A model generated the notes under the pieces. It was not told the DNA's origin, ran no database searches, and was given only the letters and a program-made list of their open reading frames with translations. Shown piece after piece: positions 27,959-37,704 of a stretch of DNA of 64,000 nucleotides. Source of the DNA: Sphingobacteriales bacterium (GTDB lineage Bacteria; Bacteroidota; Bacteroidia; Chitinophagales; Chitinophagaceae); contig JACPUV010000041.1 of assembly GCA_016192105.1 (NCBI GenBank), positions 40,886 to 104,885 of the forward strand. The letters run 5' to 3'. The translations under genes and the position numbers were made by a program. Position 1 is the stretch's first letter; every line of letters begins with the position of its first letter.

Positions 27959-29056
27959 TTACACATTGAACCGGAAATGCATCACATCTCCGTCCCTGAC
28001 CACGTATTCCTTTCCCTCGATCCTCAGTTTGCCAGCTTCGCGGCAGGCGGCTTCTGAGCCGTATTGGATGAAGTCTTCATAGCCGATCACTTCGGCCTTG
28101 ATGAATCCTTTTTCGAAGTCGGTATGGATCACGCTGGCAGCCTGCGGGGCTTTCCATCCCTGGTGGATAGTCCAGGCCCTGACTTCCTGCACACCGGCGG
28201 TGAAGTAGGTAAATAAATTCAGCAAGCGGTAGGCGGAATGGATCAGCCGGTCCAGGGCCGGTTCTTCCATTTTATATTCTTCCATGAACAATTGCTTGTC
28301 TTCGGGGTTTTCCATCTCCGAGATCTGCGCTTCGATATTATTGTTCATAATGATGACTTCGGCCTTCTCATTTTTCACCGCTTCTTTCAGGGTGTCCGAA
28401 AATTTATTGCCGGTCAGCATGGAGGCTTCGTCCACATTGGCCACATAAAGCACTGGCTTTTCTGTCAGCAGGAAGAGATCGGCAATGGCCGTTCGGTCTT
28501 CTTTGGAAAGATTCAGTTCCCGGATGCTTTTCCCTTTTTCCAGGTGTTCTTTGCACTGTACCAGTACCTCCAGTTCCGCCTTCAGTTTGGGGTCGGATTT
28601 GGCCAGCTTCTCATTGCGCTGGATCTTTTTTTCCACGCTTTCCAGGTCTTTCAGCTGGAGTTCGGTATCAATGATTTCCTTGTCGCTTACAGGATTGATG
28701 GCTCCTTCATCGCGGAGAATATTTTCGTCTTCAAAGCAGCGGATCACATGAATGATGGCATCCACTTCCCGGATATTGCCGAGGAATTTATTGCCCAGTC
28801 CTTCCCCTTTACTCGCGCCGCGAACGAGACCCGCGATATCCACTATTTCGATCTGGGTCGGCACCGTACGCACGGGAAGTACCAGTTCAGCCAGCTTGTC
28901 CATCCGGGGGTCGGGTACATCCACCAGTCCCACATTGGGGTCAATGGTACAAAACCGGTAATTGCTGGCCTGTGCTTTGGCGCTGTTGCTGACCGCGTTG
29001 AACAAAGTTGATTTTCCTACATTGGGGAGACCGACGATACCTGCCTGTAAAGCCAT
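27959..29056 (-). CDS. ychF: Redox-regulated ATPase/GTPase YchF
   Basis: 365 residues, standard YchF length. OBG-family P-loop GIVGLPNVGKSTLFNA (about 6-21), switch region and G3 DIAGLVRGASKGEGLGNKFL, and nucleotide-specificity motif NVDEAS. Instead of the usual NKxD, YchF proteins carry NxxE and prefer ATP. The C-terminal TGS-like domain is present (VRAWTIHQGWKAPQAASVIH to DGDVMHFRFNV). It associates with the ribosome. Start ATG at 29054-29056, with its own -7 box upstream. Confidence 0.96.
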   Translation of the reverse strand: MALQAGIVGLPNVGKSTLFNAVSNSAKAQASNYRFCTIDPNVGLVDVPDPRMDKLAELVLPVRTVPTQIEIVDIAGLVRGASKGEGLGNKFLGNIREVDAIIHVIRCFEDENILRDEGAINPVSDKEIIDTELQLKDLESVEKKIQRNEKLAKSDPKLKAELEVLVQCKEHLEKGKSIRELNLSKEDRTAIADLFLLTEKPVLYVANVDEASMLTGNKFSDTLKEAVKNEKAEVIIMNNNIEAQISEMENPEDKQLFMEEYKMEEPALDRLIHSAYRLLNLFTYFTAGVQEVRAWTIHQGWKAPQAASVIHTDFEKGFIKAEVIGYEDFIQYGSEAACREAGKLRIEGKEYVVRDGDVMHFRFNV

Positions 29057-29061
29057 GATGG

Positions 29062-29283
29062 AGTTGTAAGTTTTAAGTTTTAAGTTTTAAGTCGAGTCCG
29101 CAAGTCGGGAAGCCCGCGAGTCCGGTCTGCTTAAAAGTGTGCAAAGATAACTGAATTCTCTGTCATGGCATCCGTCAAAAGCCGCTAATTCTCATTATCT
29201 TCATCTGGCTATAAACGGTTTGTTAGCAACATCTTGTAAGCACACTGTATTAACTTACAACTTATAACTTAAAACTTACAACT
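29062..29283. repeat. Inverted heptamer-type repeats between divergent genes
   Basis: AGTTGTAAGTTTTAAG (29062-29077) is repeated exactly in inverse orientation at 29268-29283. The left copy continues as TTTTAAG heptamers. Each copy sits directly before the start codon of one of the divergent genes ychF and the nucleoside-recognition protein. Confidence 0.75.
29142..29149 (-). promoter_or_regulatory. -7 box TATCTTTG for ychF
   Basis: Exact TAnnTTTG on the minus strand, implying a 5' leader of about 80 bases that includes the heptamer repeat. Confidence 0.65.
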
Positions 29284-29291
29284 CTTTAAGT

Positions 29292-30689
29292 ATGGCTTTA
29301 AGCAGAATATGGTCAGCATTTATCATTATCGCCATTGCGGTGGCGGGCTTCAAATTCCTGGCAACGGACGGGGAGAAGCAGATTTTTACCCAAATGGTCA
29401 TTGGGAAGAGCGGAGACTCCGTTACGGTAAAAGAACTGGATTCTTCTGCTATTGCTCCGGCTCTTTTACAGGCCCTGGATTCGCAATCCCGGGTAAAGCA
29501 GGGTAATCTTGTGTACAAAAAAGAAGGGGTAAAAGTGGTGGCGGTGAAACCGCAGGCGGCAAACGGGATTATTGAGACCTGTAACGATGCCGTGAAATTA
29601 TGTATTGGACTGATCGGGGTGATGACCCTGTTTATGGGTTTTATGCAGATTGCGGAGAAAGCAGGCGGGGTGCGTTGGCTGTCCCGGATCATTGCCCCAT
29701 TTTTCTCCCGCATTTTCCCGGATGTACCGAAAGGGCATCCGGCGCACGGTCATATGATGATGAATTTTTCTGCGAATCTCCTGGGGCTGGACAATGCGGC
29801 TACACCTTTTGGATTGAAGGCCATGGAGAGTTTGCAGGAGCTGAACCCCAGTAAGGAAACCGCTTCCAATGCCCAGATTATGTTTTTATGCCTCCATGCT
29901 TCCGGGCTGACCCTGATCCCGGTAAGTATCATTGCGATACGGGCCGGGGCAGGAGCGAAGAATCCCACAGATATTTTTGTGCCCTGCATGATCGTCACAT
30001 TTGCAGCAACGCTTGCGGCTATGCTGATCGTTTCACTTCGTCAAAAGATCAGCCTGCTGCAGCCCGTCATTCTCTTATGGATATTCGGGTTATCTGCGGT
30101 GGTGGCGGGGCTCATCACCTACCTGACTTCGCTTGACAAAACCTCGCTTGAATTTTTCTCCGGTGCTTTTGGGAACGGGTTGCTGCTGCTGATCCTGCTG
30201 CTGATCGTGCTGGGAGGGTTGTATAAGAAAATCGACATTTTCAGTGCCTTTATTGAAGGCGCCAAGGGCGGATTTGAAACGGCGGTCCGGATCATCCCTT
30301 ACCTGGTGGGTATGCTGGTAGCGATCAGCATGCTGCGGATCAGCGGAACCTTTGACTATATCATTGAGGGAATGAAGCAGCTTTTTGTCCTGTCCGGCTC
30401 CGATACCCGTTTTGTGGATGGCCTGCCAACGGCACTGATAAGACCGTTCAGCGGAGGTGCGGCCAGGGGGATGATGGTGGCGACGATGACCAGTTTCGGG
30501 CCGGATTCCTTCCAGGGACGTTTGTCCAGTGTGCTCCAGGGATCATCGGACACAACCTTTTATGTGGTCGCCGTTTATTTTGGGGCCGTCAATATCAGGA
30601 ATACCCGGTATGCCATCAGTTCCATGCTGCTGGCCGACCTGGTGGGGATTGTGACGGCGATTACAATGGCTTATTTATTCTTCTCCTGA
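29292..30689 (+). CDS. SpmA/SpmB-type nucleoside-recognition membrane protein
   Basis: 465 residues, a fusion of SpmA-like and SpmB-like halves. About nine membrane segments, including IWSAFIIIAIAVAGF at the N-terminus, the first Gate domain (about 95-215, with KLCIGLIGVMTLFMGFMQIA and NFSANLLGLDNAATPFGLKAM) and the second Gate domain (about 300-460, with GGFETAVRIIPYLVGMLVAI and GSSDTTFYVVAVYFGAVN). The family was named for spore maturation in Bacillus; in non-sporing Bacteroidota the role is unknown, possibly solute transport. A strong terminator follows. Confidence 0.88.
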   Translation: MALSRIWSAFIIIAIAVAGFKFLATDGEKQIFTQMVIGKSGDSVTVKELDSSAIAPALLQALDSQSRVKQGNLVYKKEGVKVVAVKPQAANGIIETCNDAVKLCIGLIGVMTLFMGFMQIAEKAGGVRWLSRIIAPFFSRIFPDVPKGHPAHGHMMMNFSANLLGLDNAATPFGLKAMESLQELNPSKETASNAQIMFLCLHASGLTLIPVSIIAIRAGAGAKNPTDIFVPCMIVTFAATLAAMLIVSLRQKISLLQPVILLWIFGLSAVVAGLITYLTSLDKTSLEFFSGAFGNGLLLLILLLIVLGGLYKKIDIFSAFIEGAKGGFETAVRIIPYLVGMLVAISMLRISGTFDYIIEGMKQLFVLSGSDTRFVDGLPTALIRPFSGGAARGMMVATMTSFGPDSFQGRLSSVLQGSSDTTFYVVAVYFGAVNIRNTRYAISSMLLADLVGIVTAITMAYLFFS

Positions 30690-30712
30690 AAGTCCGGGAT
30701 TTTACAGTTAAT

Positions 30713-30742
30713 AAAAAAACTGCTCCGGGGAGCAGTTTTTTT
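30713..30742. terminator. Strong bidirectional terminator
   Basis: Seven A residues, the stem ACTGCTC/GAGCAGT around CGGG, then seven T residues. It serves both the gene ending at 30689 and the opposing operon ending at 30763. Confidence 0.95.
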
Positions 30743-30762
30743 ATTAAGGAGATACTTTTGTC

Positions 30763-31548
30763 TTACCGGTTAACCATTGTGGACAAGGTCCTTACTGTGG
30801 CATTGTTTGTAGTGGTGGCTCTGTAACCGCCGCGGAATACCACGGTATAACTTCTTTTGGCTGTCGGGGTAATCGCAATGGCTACATCAACATATTTGGA
30901 AGCAGGCGCCGGGCTCCAGTTCTGAAGGTTGACTCCTGAACCAGCTACTCGTACGAACAATGAATCGGATACCCCGGATTCATAAGGGATAAACTCCGTA
31001 ACCGAAGTCAGGTCCACGTTGGTGAAGATATTGGCACCCCTGTTTTTTGAATAAATGTCCACGGCCGGAACCGGAAGGGGGCTGTAGGGAAAATGGGCAA
31101 AACGGATGCGGGCTGTTGTATCATCCGGGACCACGATATTTGTTTCCACTGTTTTTTGCAACGGATTTGTAATCGTATCATAGGTGAAAATAGTATAGGA
31201 TTTACCAGCCTGCATATTATTTGCAAATGACAACGGCTTTTGAGTGGTAGTCGTCAGTGTATCTCTTACAAGGAATGATCTCAGCCCGCCAGGTACCTGG
31301 AACCCAAGGCCAGTGGCCGGGAAAACACTACCGGAGATAAGGGAAGCGCCATTCACCGGTTTGCTGTCAATGTAAACATAATTGCGGGAAGCATTAACCG
31401 TTGCCACATATACCTGTACAACAGTGCTTCCGCTAAAATCGGTGCTCTGGCTGACTTTCTCATCAAATGATTTTGTGCAGGAAACCAGCATCGCCCCCGA
31501 AAAAAACAGTCCGGCCATACCAGCAGCATATTTCTTTATAGACTTCAT
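30763..31548 (-). CDS. DUF4397 domain lipoprotein
   Basis: 261 residues with a lipoprotein signal (GLFFSGAMLVSCTKS, lipobox Cys about 24). The mature protein has two DUF4397-like beta domains: TVVQVYVATVNASRNYVYID through YTIFTYD (about 40-135), and RIRFAHFPYSPLPVPAVDIY (about 147 onward) with the family's FAHxSP-like pattern. Last gene of the SusC-SusD unit, 24 bp after SusD. It is probably a surface-exposed accessory lipoprotein of that uptake system; its ligand is unknown. Confidence 0.85.
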   Translation of the reverse strand: MKSIKKYAAGMAGLFFSGAMLVSCTKSFDEKVSQSTDFSGSTVVQVYVATVNASRNYVYIDSKPVNGASLISGSVFPATGLGFQVPGGLRSFLVRDTLTTTTQKPLSFANNMQAGKSYTIFTYDTITNPLQKTVETNIVVPDDTTARIRFAHFPYSPLPVPAVDIYSKNRGANIFTNVDLTSVTEFIPYESGVSDSLFVRVAGSGVNLQNWSPAPASKYVDVAIAITPTAKRSYTVVFRGGYRATTTNNATVRTLSTMVNR

Positions 31549-31572
31549 AAGTAGTTGTTTTAAAAGTGAAGA

Positions 31573-33234
31573 TTACTGTTGAGAGAACCACTGTTCTTTT
31601 GTATGATAATCCAGGGCCACTGCCCCGATGCGTGTCAGTTCATTCAGGTTCCATACATATTCCGAATTAAACCTTGGCCTGAGACGGTAGATTAGTTTGC
31701 CATTGTTGTTGGGATACAGATCCGACCCGGAGGGTGGTGTAAAATCCCGGTAAACCTGCAGGCCGGTTTGTGGGTCATTATCTGTATAATGGAATCTCCT
31801 CATATCCACCCATGTTTCCATGGCGCCGTGAACATACAAGGCGATATATTTCTGCATCATGATATGCGTAAGCGTTATGTCATTGGCATCGGAAGGAATA
31901 ACGGTCGGGTTTTGTACCGGGTCCAGGAAATTGGTAATGGTAGTGGTAGTGATCAATTCCCCCGGAGGTACATTAGCGCTATACGAGTCTTTCAGCATTT
32001 CTAAGTTCAGGCGGATACCATCCTTGTATGCGGCCAGCGCACCAGCTTTATCTTCCTTACGGAACAGGGCTTCCGCTTTAATAAAAGCGATTTCCGAAGC
32101 GGTTAATACGGGGAACTCGGAAGCGTTACGGAATATATAACGGCAGTTGTTATCATTAGTGGGCGATGTATTTACCACCCCACCTGCCTGGCTGACGCCA
32201 TGGAAGTTTTCCGGGCGGTCATTCGCGGTGATGACTGTTTGTCCCTTGTTAGGGGTTAGCCCCTTAAATGTTCCGTTGGTATTTCTCCGGATCAGGTAGA
32301 TGGCCCGGGGGTCAGCCACCCCGGGGAAGGCGCTGTTGCTGCCGCTCAGGAGATTGGCAATAAAAGCTGATTGTCGAATAGCCGTTTCTGTAGCCAGCCC
32401 GGTACTGCCGAGATTTCCCCTGAATGGGCCAAAGAAATTGGCAGTGCCGCTTATGCCCGTATTGGCAAACTTAACCGTAGCGTTATTTGCATTGGTTGTT
32501 ATGGACTGGTTACAATAGTAAATAACAGAATCCGGCTGGTATTCGGCTTTGTTGGTCAGGTGATGAAAGGACCTGGCCAAGATGCCGTAAACAAACAGCT
32601 TCCATTTGTTCACATCCCCATTATAAAAATACTGGTCACCCAGGGCAAGGTTTTGCTGACTGGCATTATCACCTGTTGTATTCAGGTAATTCAGGGATTC
32701 GTGGCATAAAGTACGTACATAAGCATATACTTCTTCCTGTGTGCCATAAGCGAAAGTAAGTGCGCCGGTATTGAATGCCTCCCTTGGGCTGATCACTTCC
32801 CCATGAATATCTGTAAGTGTCAGCCAACTCCAGGCTAAAATAGCCTTGCCTACACCGGCATAATCCCATTTCTTCTCTTCAATACCCCATTTGATCATAT
32901 TATTGCAGTTCTGCCCGATATCAAAAAAATGGATACGCCACATGGAAGCGGCATTATCGGTTCCGGGTCGGTTTCCCATGCGATCCCATTCACCGCCTGA
33001 ATTGCAGAAAAGAAAATTCTGAACAAATTTCCCGATAAACCGGATATCATTCAGCGGGCCATGCCCGGCTGCATTGGCGGCCATGGTAGAAATAATCGGT
33101 GGCAGAATTCTTTCGATCGGAACCCGTACATCCGCGTTCGGATTCGCGTAAGCCTCATCTATCTTTTTAGTACAGCTGTTCATCGAAACAGCCAGCAGTG
33201 CGGCAGACGAGATCGCAAATATTGTTTTTTTCAT
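31573..33234 (-). CDS. SusD/RagB-like nutrient-binding outer-membrane lipoprotein
   Basis: 553 residues with lipoprotein signal AALLAVSMNSCTKK (Cys about 21). It belongs to the SusD-like group with DIRFIGKFVQNFLFCNSGGEWDR near the N-terminus, TPR-like helices (AILAWSWLTLTDIHGEV), and the C-terminal block YIALYVHGAMETWVDMRRFHY. It caps the SusC porin from outside and captures the substrate. Gaps of 35 bp to susC and 24 bp to the DUF4397 gene indicate one operon. No glycosidase or peptidase is in the locus, so the substrate cannot be named. Confidence 0.93.
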   Translation of the reverse strand: MKKTIFAISSAALLAVSMNSCTKKIDEAYANPNADVRVPIERILPPIISTMAANAAGHGPLNDIRFIGKFVQNFLFCNSGGEWDRMGNRPGTDNAASMWRIHFFDIGQNCNNMIKWGIEEKKWDYAGVGKAILAWSWLTLTDIHGEVISPREAFNTGALTFAYGTQEEVYAYVRTLCHESLNYLNTTGDNASQQNLALGDQYFYNGDVNKWKLFVYGILARSFHHLTNKAEYQPDSVIYYCNQSITTNANNATVKFANTGISGTANFFGPFRGNLGSTGLATETAIRQSAFIANLLSGSNSAFPGVADPRAIYLIRRNTNGTFKGLTPNKGQTVITANDRPENFHGVSQAGGVVNTSPTNDNNCRYIFRNASEFPVLTASEIAFIKAEALFRKEDKAGALAAYKDGIRLNLEMLKDSYSANVPPGELITTTTITNFLDPVQNPTVIPSDANDITLTHIMMQKYIALYVHGAMETWVDMRRFHYTDNDPQTGLQVYRDFTPPSGSDLYPNNNGKLIYRLRPRFNSEYVWNLNELTRIGAVALDYHTKEQWFSQQ

Positions 33235-33269
33235 TTATTAATAGTTTAAAAGGTCAAAGTAGTATTGAA

Positions 33270-36200
33270 TTAGAACCCGGCCCGGAAACCAAAGTTTACA
33301 CTAACCGGGGCCGGAATGTTTCCGTAATCAAAACCCCATCCGCCGACACCACGTGTACCTGAAGTGTTACCATTAACCACCGGGTCAGCCCCGTTGTAGT
33401 TGGTCATTAAGATCAGGTCGTTGGCTGTTATAAATACACTGGCAGTTTTCAGGAAGCCGAGATTGCGTATCATTCTTTCTGAGAAAGTATAACGCAGGGT
33501 AATGTCACGCATACGGAACCAGTTCACATCCTTCTGGATGAATTCCTCTTCCGGCATGGTTGTATAATAGGACTGGTTGTAGGCCGGGATTACTACTATT
33601 GTATTTTGTGTCGGGGTGGCTGAATTCTGGAGACCATTATTCAGCACTCCTTTAACGACTCTCGGGGTGTACCGGTCATCCGTGCGTTTGCTGACTCCCT
33701 GCAGGGTCAGGTACATGTCTGTGGCATTGAAAATGTCGCCACCCACTTTCAGGTCCCATACAAAATTGAGTGACCAGTTTTTGTATTTAAAGTTATTAAT
33801 CCATCCCAATGTGAAATCCGGGTTACGGTCGCCGCGTACTTTAAAATTGGCATCCAGCACCGGTAAACCGTTGGCAGGATTAATCAGGATATCACCGGCT
33901 GCATTTCTCGCATAGCCATAGGCTGTAATTGCGGTTGTGGGGCCACCGGTAACCAGACCGCCACGCGCATTTCCATAGGTCCAGGTATCGGATATATAGA
34001 ATTCCGGTACGTTGGCGGGCAGTTCCAGCACTTTATTCCGCATCCGGTTGAAATTAAAACGCATGTTCCAGTTGAAATTCTTTCCGGTTACGGGGTTAAG
34101 GTCAACGCTGATTTCAAGCCCTTTATTCTCAGTACTCCCCACGTTCAGGGTATTCAGTACATAGCCCGTTCCATAACTGGCCCTGAAATTTTCGGCAATT
34201 TGCTTCTTATTGGTTGTTTTGTAATAGGTGATATCTAGACCGATTTTACTGTTGAATAACCTTAGTTCCGTTCCCATTTCATGGGTACTCTGGATCTCCG
34301 GTTCAAGGAAGTAGTTATTGTTGTTGAACCCATAAGCAAAACCACCGCCACTGGAAGAAACATTACTGAATACAGATTGGTTGGCATAGGGAGAACTTGA
34401 TCTCGCTGTACTGGCCAGTGAGGTACGCAGTTTCATATAGTTAAGGATACTGTTTTTCTTCAGCACGGGGAGGATATCACTTACGATGAAACTCACGCTT
34501 CCGGCAGGATAATTATAATTCCTGTAATTCTTGGGGAAGATGGAGGATGTTTCAAAGCGATGAGAATAAGTGAAGAAGGCCAGGTTCTTGTAATTCGCGG
34601 AAAACTCTCCGAAAAATGCTAACTGGCGGGACAGCGAATAGTTAAAGAGTCCGCCGGGAGGTAACAATCCCCTGTTCAGCCGCTGGCGGATAGTTGCCCT
34701 GGTGGCACTGCTGTCGCCCATCCATTGATTGATCTGGTCCTGGCTGATTACCTGGAGGTCTTTCACCATCTGCCCCTGTGTGTTCACTGAGTCCACGATA
34801 TTGGTTCCGAAAACGGAGTACATCTGGGTTTTATTATCCTGCCAGGTAGTACCGCCCATCAGGCGCAGGTTAAACTTGCCCACTGATTTTTTTGCCGTGG
34901 CGGTAATAGTATGATTATACCCGTCAAACTTGCGATAATAATTATCTTGTTGTCCCCCTGTCGCTTTGGAAAGAATGGATGAAAGCGGGTGGAAAAATGA
35001 CCAGCCTTCTGATTCGAAATGATCATACCCAAAACGACCTGCAACACTCAGCCATTTAAAGGGGTTGATATTAATAGCCATTGTGGCAACATACCGGTCA
35101 GTCGCATCGTACCCGCGGTTAAACTTTACATTGAAATAAGGGTTGTCGATTTCTGAGTTGGGAGAGAGTGAATAAAGCAGCTTTTTCTTGCCGTCTGTAT
35201 CCAGGTAGTCACGCACATCATCAGTACTGGGCCAGATCATCAGGTTAAGCAGGTATCCACCGGCCCCTCTTTTGGGTTTGTCATTGGTGTTGTGAATGTA
35301 TGTAATGGACGGGGTAACCTCAATGTACTTACCGATCTTGGTATTGTTGGTAAGCCGCAGGGTATATCTTTTGTAGGCGTTTTCCGGTACAATACCCTGC
35401 TGGTCCAGGAATGATCCGGAAAAACGGAAACTAACATTTTTCTTTCCGTATTCAGCGGTGAGGTTGTGGTTTTGGGTAAAAGCGGTCTGGAAGAAATTGC
35501 CAACGTTGTCGTATTTCTTTGTGTTCGCTTCGTATGCCGGCCCAAAATAGACAAAGGAATTTTCTTCCACGCCGTTTGTTCCCGGGCTCCAGTTCGTGGT
35601 ATATTCAGGGAAACGGGTCAACTTTGAAACACGGAACGAATTGTCATAATTCACAGAGAATTTCCCGTCTGTCTTCCCTTTCTTGGTGGTGATTACTATT
35701 GCACCTGAACTGGCCTGGCTGCCATACAATGCGGTCGCTTCAGGGCCTTTCAGTACAGTGATGGTTTCAATATCGTTTGGATTGAGGTCCCCGATCCGGT
35801 TGGAATAATCGGAATTCCGGTTGGCAGTTTGGTTGATGTTTCGGGTCGAATTTTCAACCAGGCCCAGGGAGGCTCCACCACCTGCTTCGTTAATACTGGA
35901 ATTGTCCATAATCACCCCGTCTATTACAAAGAGCGGCTGGTTGTCCAGCGCCATCGAGTTAAACCCGCGCAATACAATCTGCGTGGAAGCTCCTGCCTGT
36001 CCGTTAGTCGGGTTCAGGGTTAACCCCGCCACCCGGCCGCCTAAACCATTCAGGAAGTTCTCCCGCTGCGTTTCAGCAACATCCGCACCGGATACTTTCT
36101 GGACAGAATAGCCCAATTCCCGGGGACTCCTTTTTATATCCATCGCCGTTACCACCACTTCTCCCATCGTATTATCAGCCGTTTTCATACTGATCCCTAC

Positions 36201-36479
36201 GGTGGCGCCGTCACCGGGCTTTACTTCGGTGGTTACATAACCCACATAGGTTACCTGCAGGGTTTCACCGGGATTTACTTTGATTGTAAATTTCCCGTTT
36301 GCATCCGTCTGCGTGATCTTCCGGGTGCCTTTTACCCTGACAGTTACACCGGTCAACGGTGTTTTATTATCCTCTGACACGATCGTACCTGTGACGGTTC
36401 GCTCCTGTGCCTGCATGGTCTGCGGCAACAACAGCAGCATCACTGAGAAAGTCAGGAATAAGTGGAGAATTTTTCTCAT
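33270..36479 (-). CDS. SusC/RagA-type TonB-dependent outer-membrane transporter
   Basis: 1069 residues. Signal peptide, then a carboxypeptidase-regulatory-like domain (about 27-105, TVTGTIVSEDNKTPLTGVTVRVKG). A plug domain (about 110-260) contains the SusC-family sequence VLKGPEATALYGSQASSGAIVITTKKG, and a large barrel runs to the terminal VNFGFRAGF. It imports oligomers through the outer membrane using TonB/ExbBD energy with its SusD partner. It follows the DeoR-type regulator gene by 49 bp. Confidence 0.95.
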   Translation of the reverse strand: MRKILHLFLTFSVMLLLLPQTMQAQERTVTGTIVSEDNKTPLTGVTVRVKGTRKITQTDANGKFTIKVNPGETLQVTYVGYVTTEVKPGDGATVGISMKTADNTMGEVVVTAMDIKRSPRELGYSVQKVSGADVAETQRENFLNGLGGRVAGLTLNPTNGQAGASTQIVLRGFNSMALDNQPLFVIDGVIMDNSSINEAGGGASLGLVENSTRNINQTANRNSDYSNRIGDLNPNDIETITVLKGPEATALYGSQASSGAIVITTKKGKTDGKFSVNYDNSFRVSKLTRFPEYTTNWSPGTNGVEENSFVYFGPAYEANTKKYDNVGNFFQTAFTQNHNLTAEYGKKNVSFRFSGSFLDQQGIVPENAYKRYTLRLTNNTKIGKYIEVTPSITYIHNTNDKPKRGAGGYLLNLMIWPSTDDVRDYLDTDGKKKLLYSLSPNSEIDNPYFNVKFNRGYDATDRYVATMAININPFKWLSVAGRFGYDHFESEGWSFFHPLSSILSKATGGQQDNYYRKFDGYNHTITATAKKSVGKFNLRLMGGTTWQDNKTQMYSVFGTNIVDSVNTQGQMVKDLQVISQDQINQWMGDSSATRATIRQRLNRGLLPPGGLFNYSLSRQLAFFGEFSANYKNLAFFTYSHRFETSSIFPKNYRNYNYPAGSVSFIVSDILPVLKKNSILNYMKLRTSLASTARSSSPYANQSVFSNVSSSGGGFAYGFNNNNYFLEPEIQSTHEMGTELRLFNSKIGLDITYYKTTNKKQIAENFRASYGTGYVLNTLNVGSTENKGLEISVDLNPVTGKNFNWNMRFNFNRMRNKVLELPANVPEFYISDTWTYGNARGGLVTGGPTTAITAYGYARNAAGDILINPANGLPVLDANFKVRGDRNPDFTLGWINNFKYKNWSLNFVWDLKVGGDIFNATDMYLTLQGVSKRTDDRYTPRVVKGVLNNGLQNSATPTQNTIVVIPAYNQSYYTTMPEEEFIQKDVNWFRMRDITLRYTFSERMIRNLGFLKTASVFITANDLILMTNYNGADPVVNGNTSGTRGVGGWGFDYGNIPAPVSVNFGFRAGF

Positions 36480-36528
36480 AGCTGTTTTTTTTGATATAAT
36501 TATTAAATAAGCAGTTTACTATTTTAAA

Positions 36529-37278
36529 TTACAAAACCCGGATTCCTGCGGCCGCGAAAACGTTTAACGACGGGCTGCCGGGGGGCAATTCCGTAATCAA
36601 AACGTCAATATCACTGAGCCCGCAAACCCGGATCGGCTGTATGGTATTGATCTTTTCAGCAATACTCAGGCAAATCACCTTCTTGGAAGACTCTATCATG
36701 GCCTTCTTTAGCTGCACCACTTCCCAATCATTATCCGTAACACCGTGTTCCGCATCGATGGCATTCGTACCCAGGAAACAGAGATCCGGTTTCATTTGCT
36801 TTATTTTAGCAATCGCTTCAGATCCAACCGTTATCTTGGAATTCTTGGAGATCTTATCGCCAATCAGGATCACTTCAATATGCGGGTGATGCATGTATTC
36901 GAGGATCACCGGGATACTGCCCGAAATAAAGGTAGCCCTGAGTTGCGGTGGCAGGCAACGCGCCAGCTCCATAATGGTGGTCCCTCCGCTGGTCAGCACA
37001 AACATGCCATTCTGGATCAGGCCAACGGCTTTCTGAGCAATTACCCGCTTCTGGTGCTGCGAATACACCCCGTTTACCGGGAAAGAAACCTCATTAAAAG
37101 AATGGGAGAGGGCACCCCCGTGAACTTTGATGATCTTGCCTTCTTCGGCCAGTTCCTGGAGGTCACGACGAATGGTATCTTCTGACACGTTGATCTCCGT
37201 GCAGAGAGAAGAAGAAAGGACCTTATTATGCAGGTTAACCTGGTGCAGGATATAGGCCTGCCGCTCCTTTTTAAGCAT
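36529..37278 (-). CDS. DeoR/GlpR family transcriptional regulator
   Basis: 249 residues. The N-terminal winged helix-turn-helix (about 1-58) contains the family signature NVSEDTIRRDLQELAEEGKIIKVHGGAL. The C-terminal DeoR sensor domain (about 75-235) has LTSGGTTIMELARCL and DLCFLGTNAIDAEHG and would bind a sugar phosphate or related effector. The position immediately upstream of susC on the same strand suggests it controls, and may be co-transcribed with, the transporter unit. DeoR proteins commonly repress; direction here is inferred. Confidence 0.92.
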   Translation of the reverse strand: MLKKERQAYILHQVNLHNKVLSSSLCTEINVSEDTIRRDLQELAEEGKIIKVHGGALSHSFNEVSFPVNGVYSQHQKRVIAQKAVGLIQNGMFVLTSGGTTIMELARCLPPQLRATFISGSIPVILEYMHHPHIEVILIGDKISKNSKITVGSEAIAKIKQMKPDLCFLGTNAIDAEHGVTDNDWEVVQLKKAMIESSKKVICLSIAEKINTIQPIRVCGLSDIDVLITELPPGSPSLNVFAAAGIRVL

Positions 37279-37285
37279 CCGTTAG

Positions 37286-37302
37286 TTTTAGCCTGACTAA
37301 AA
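37286..37302. promoter_or_regulatory. Small inverted repeat before the DeoR-type gene
   Basis: TTTTAG and CTAAAA separated by CCTGA, 8 bp upstream of the regulator's start codon; a candidate autoregulatory operator. The rest of the gap, 37303-37644, is A-rich with AAAAGTAAAAAG-type runs; I see no gene in it. Confidence 0.4.
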
Positions 37303-37644
37303 TAAAGTAATTCCTGCAAAAAAACGCAGAAACCTGACAAAATTTGCAAAAATGAGCCCTAAAGAATGAACGCTAAAGCGGGAAGCCGGGGGCAGGTCAA
37401 AAGTAAAAAGTAAAAAATGCGACTCCGTGGAAGGGGATAGTAAAGGTGGGGAGGATGCTGAATTGAAAAGTCAAAATTCAAAAGTAAAAAAGACGCTGTA
37501 GCAGCTAATGTCATCAAAGGCGGGCAACACCTTATGCTGAATTCACTTTCATATTTCCCTAAACAATATCAGCAGGCTCCCTGTAAGCAGAAGTCAACTA
37601 CTCACGGACTGATATTTTTATTTTTTCCTTTTGACTTTTGAATT

Positions 37645-37682
37645 AAAAAGGGCAGCCGCTTACTGCTAAGCGCTGCCCCTTT
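37645..37682 (-). terminator. Terminator of the 38196-37705 gene
   Basis: On the minus strand GGGGCAGCGCTT and AAGCGGCTGCCC form a 12-bp stem with one mismatch over a six-base loop, followed by TTTTT. Confidence 0.85.
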
Positions 37683-37704
37683 ACCGTCCCGATCCAAAGG
37701 ATAA

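Noticed and set aside
28238..29011. 257-codon plus-strand frame opposite ychF
   Set aside because: Antisense shadow of a fully convincing YchF gene; Phe/His-rich composition typical of reverse-strand frames.
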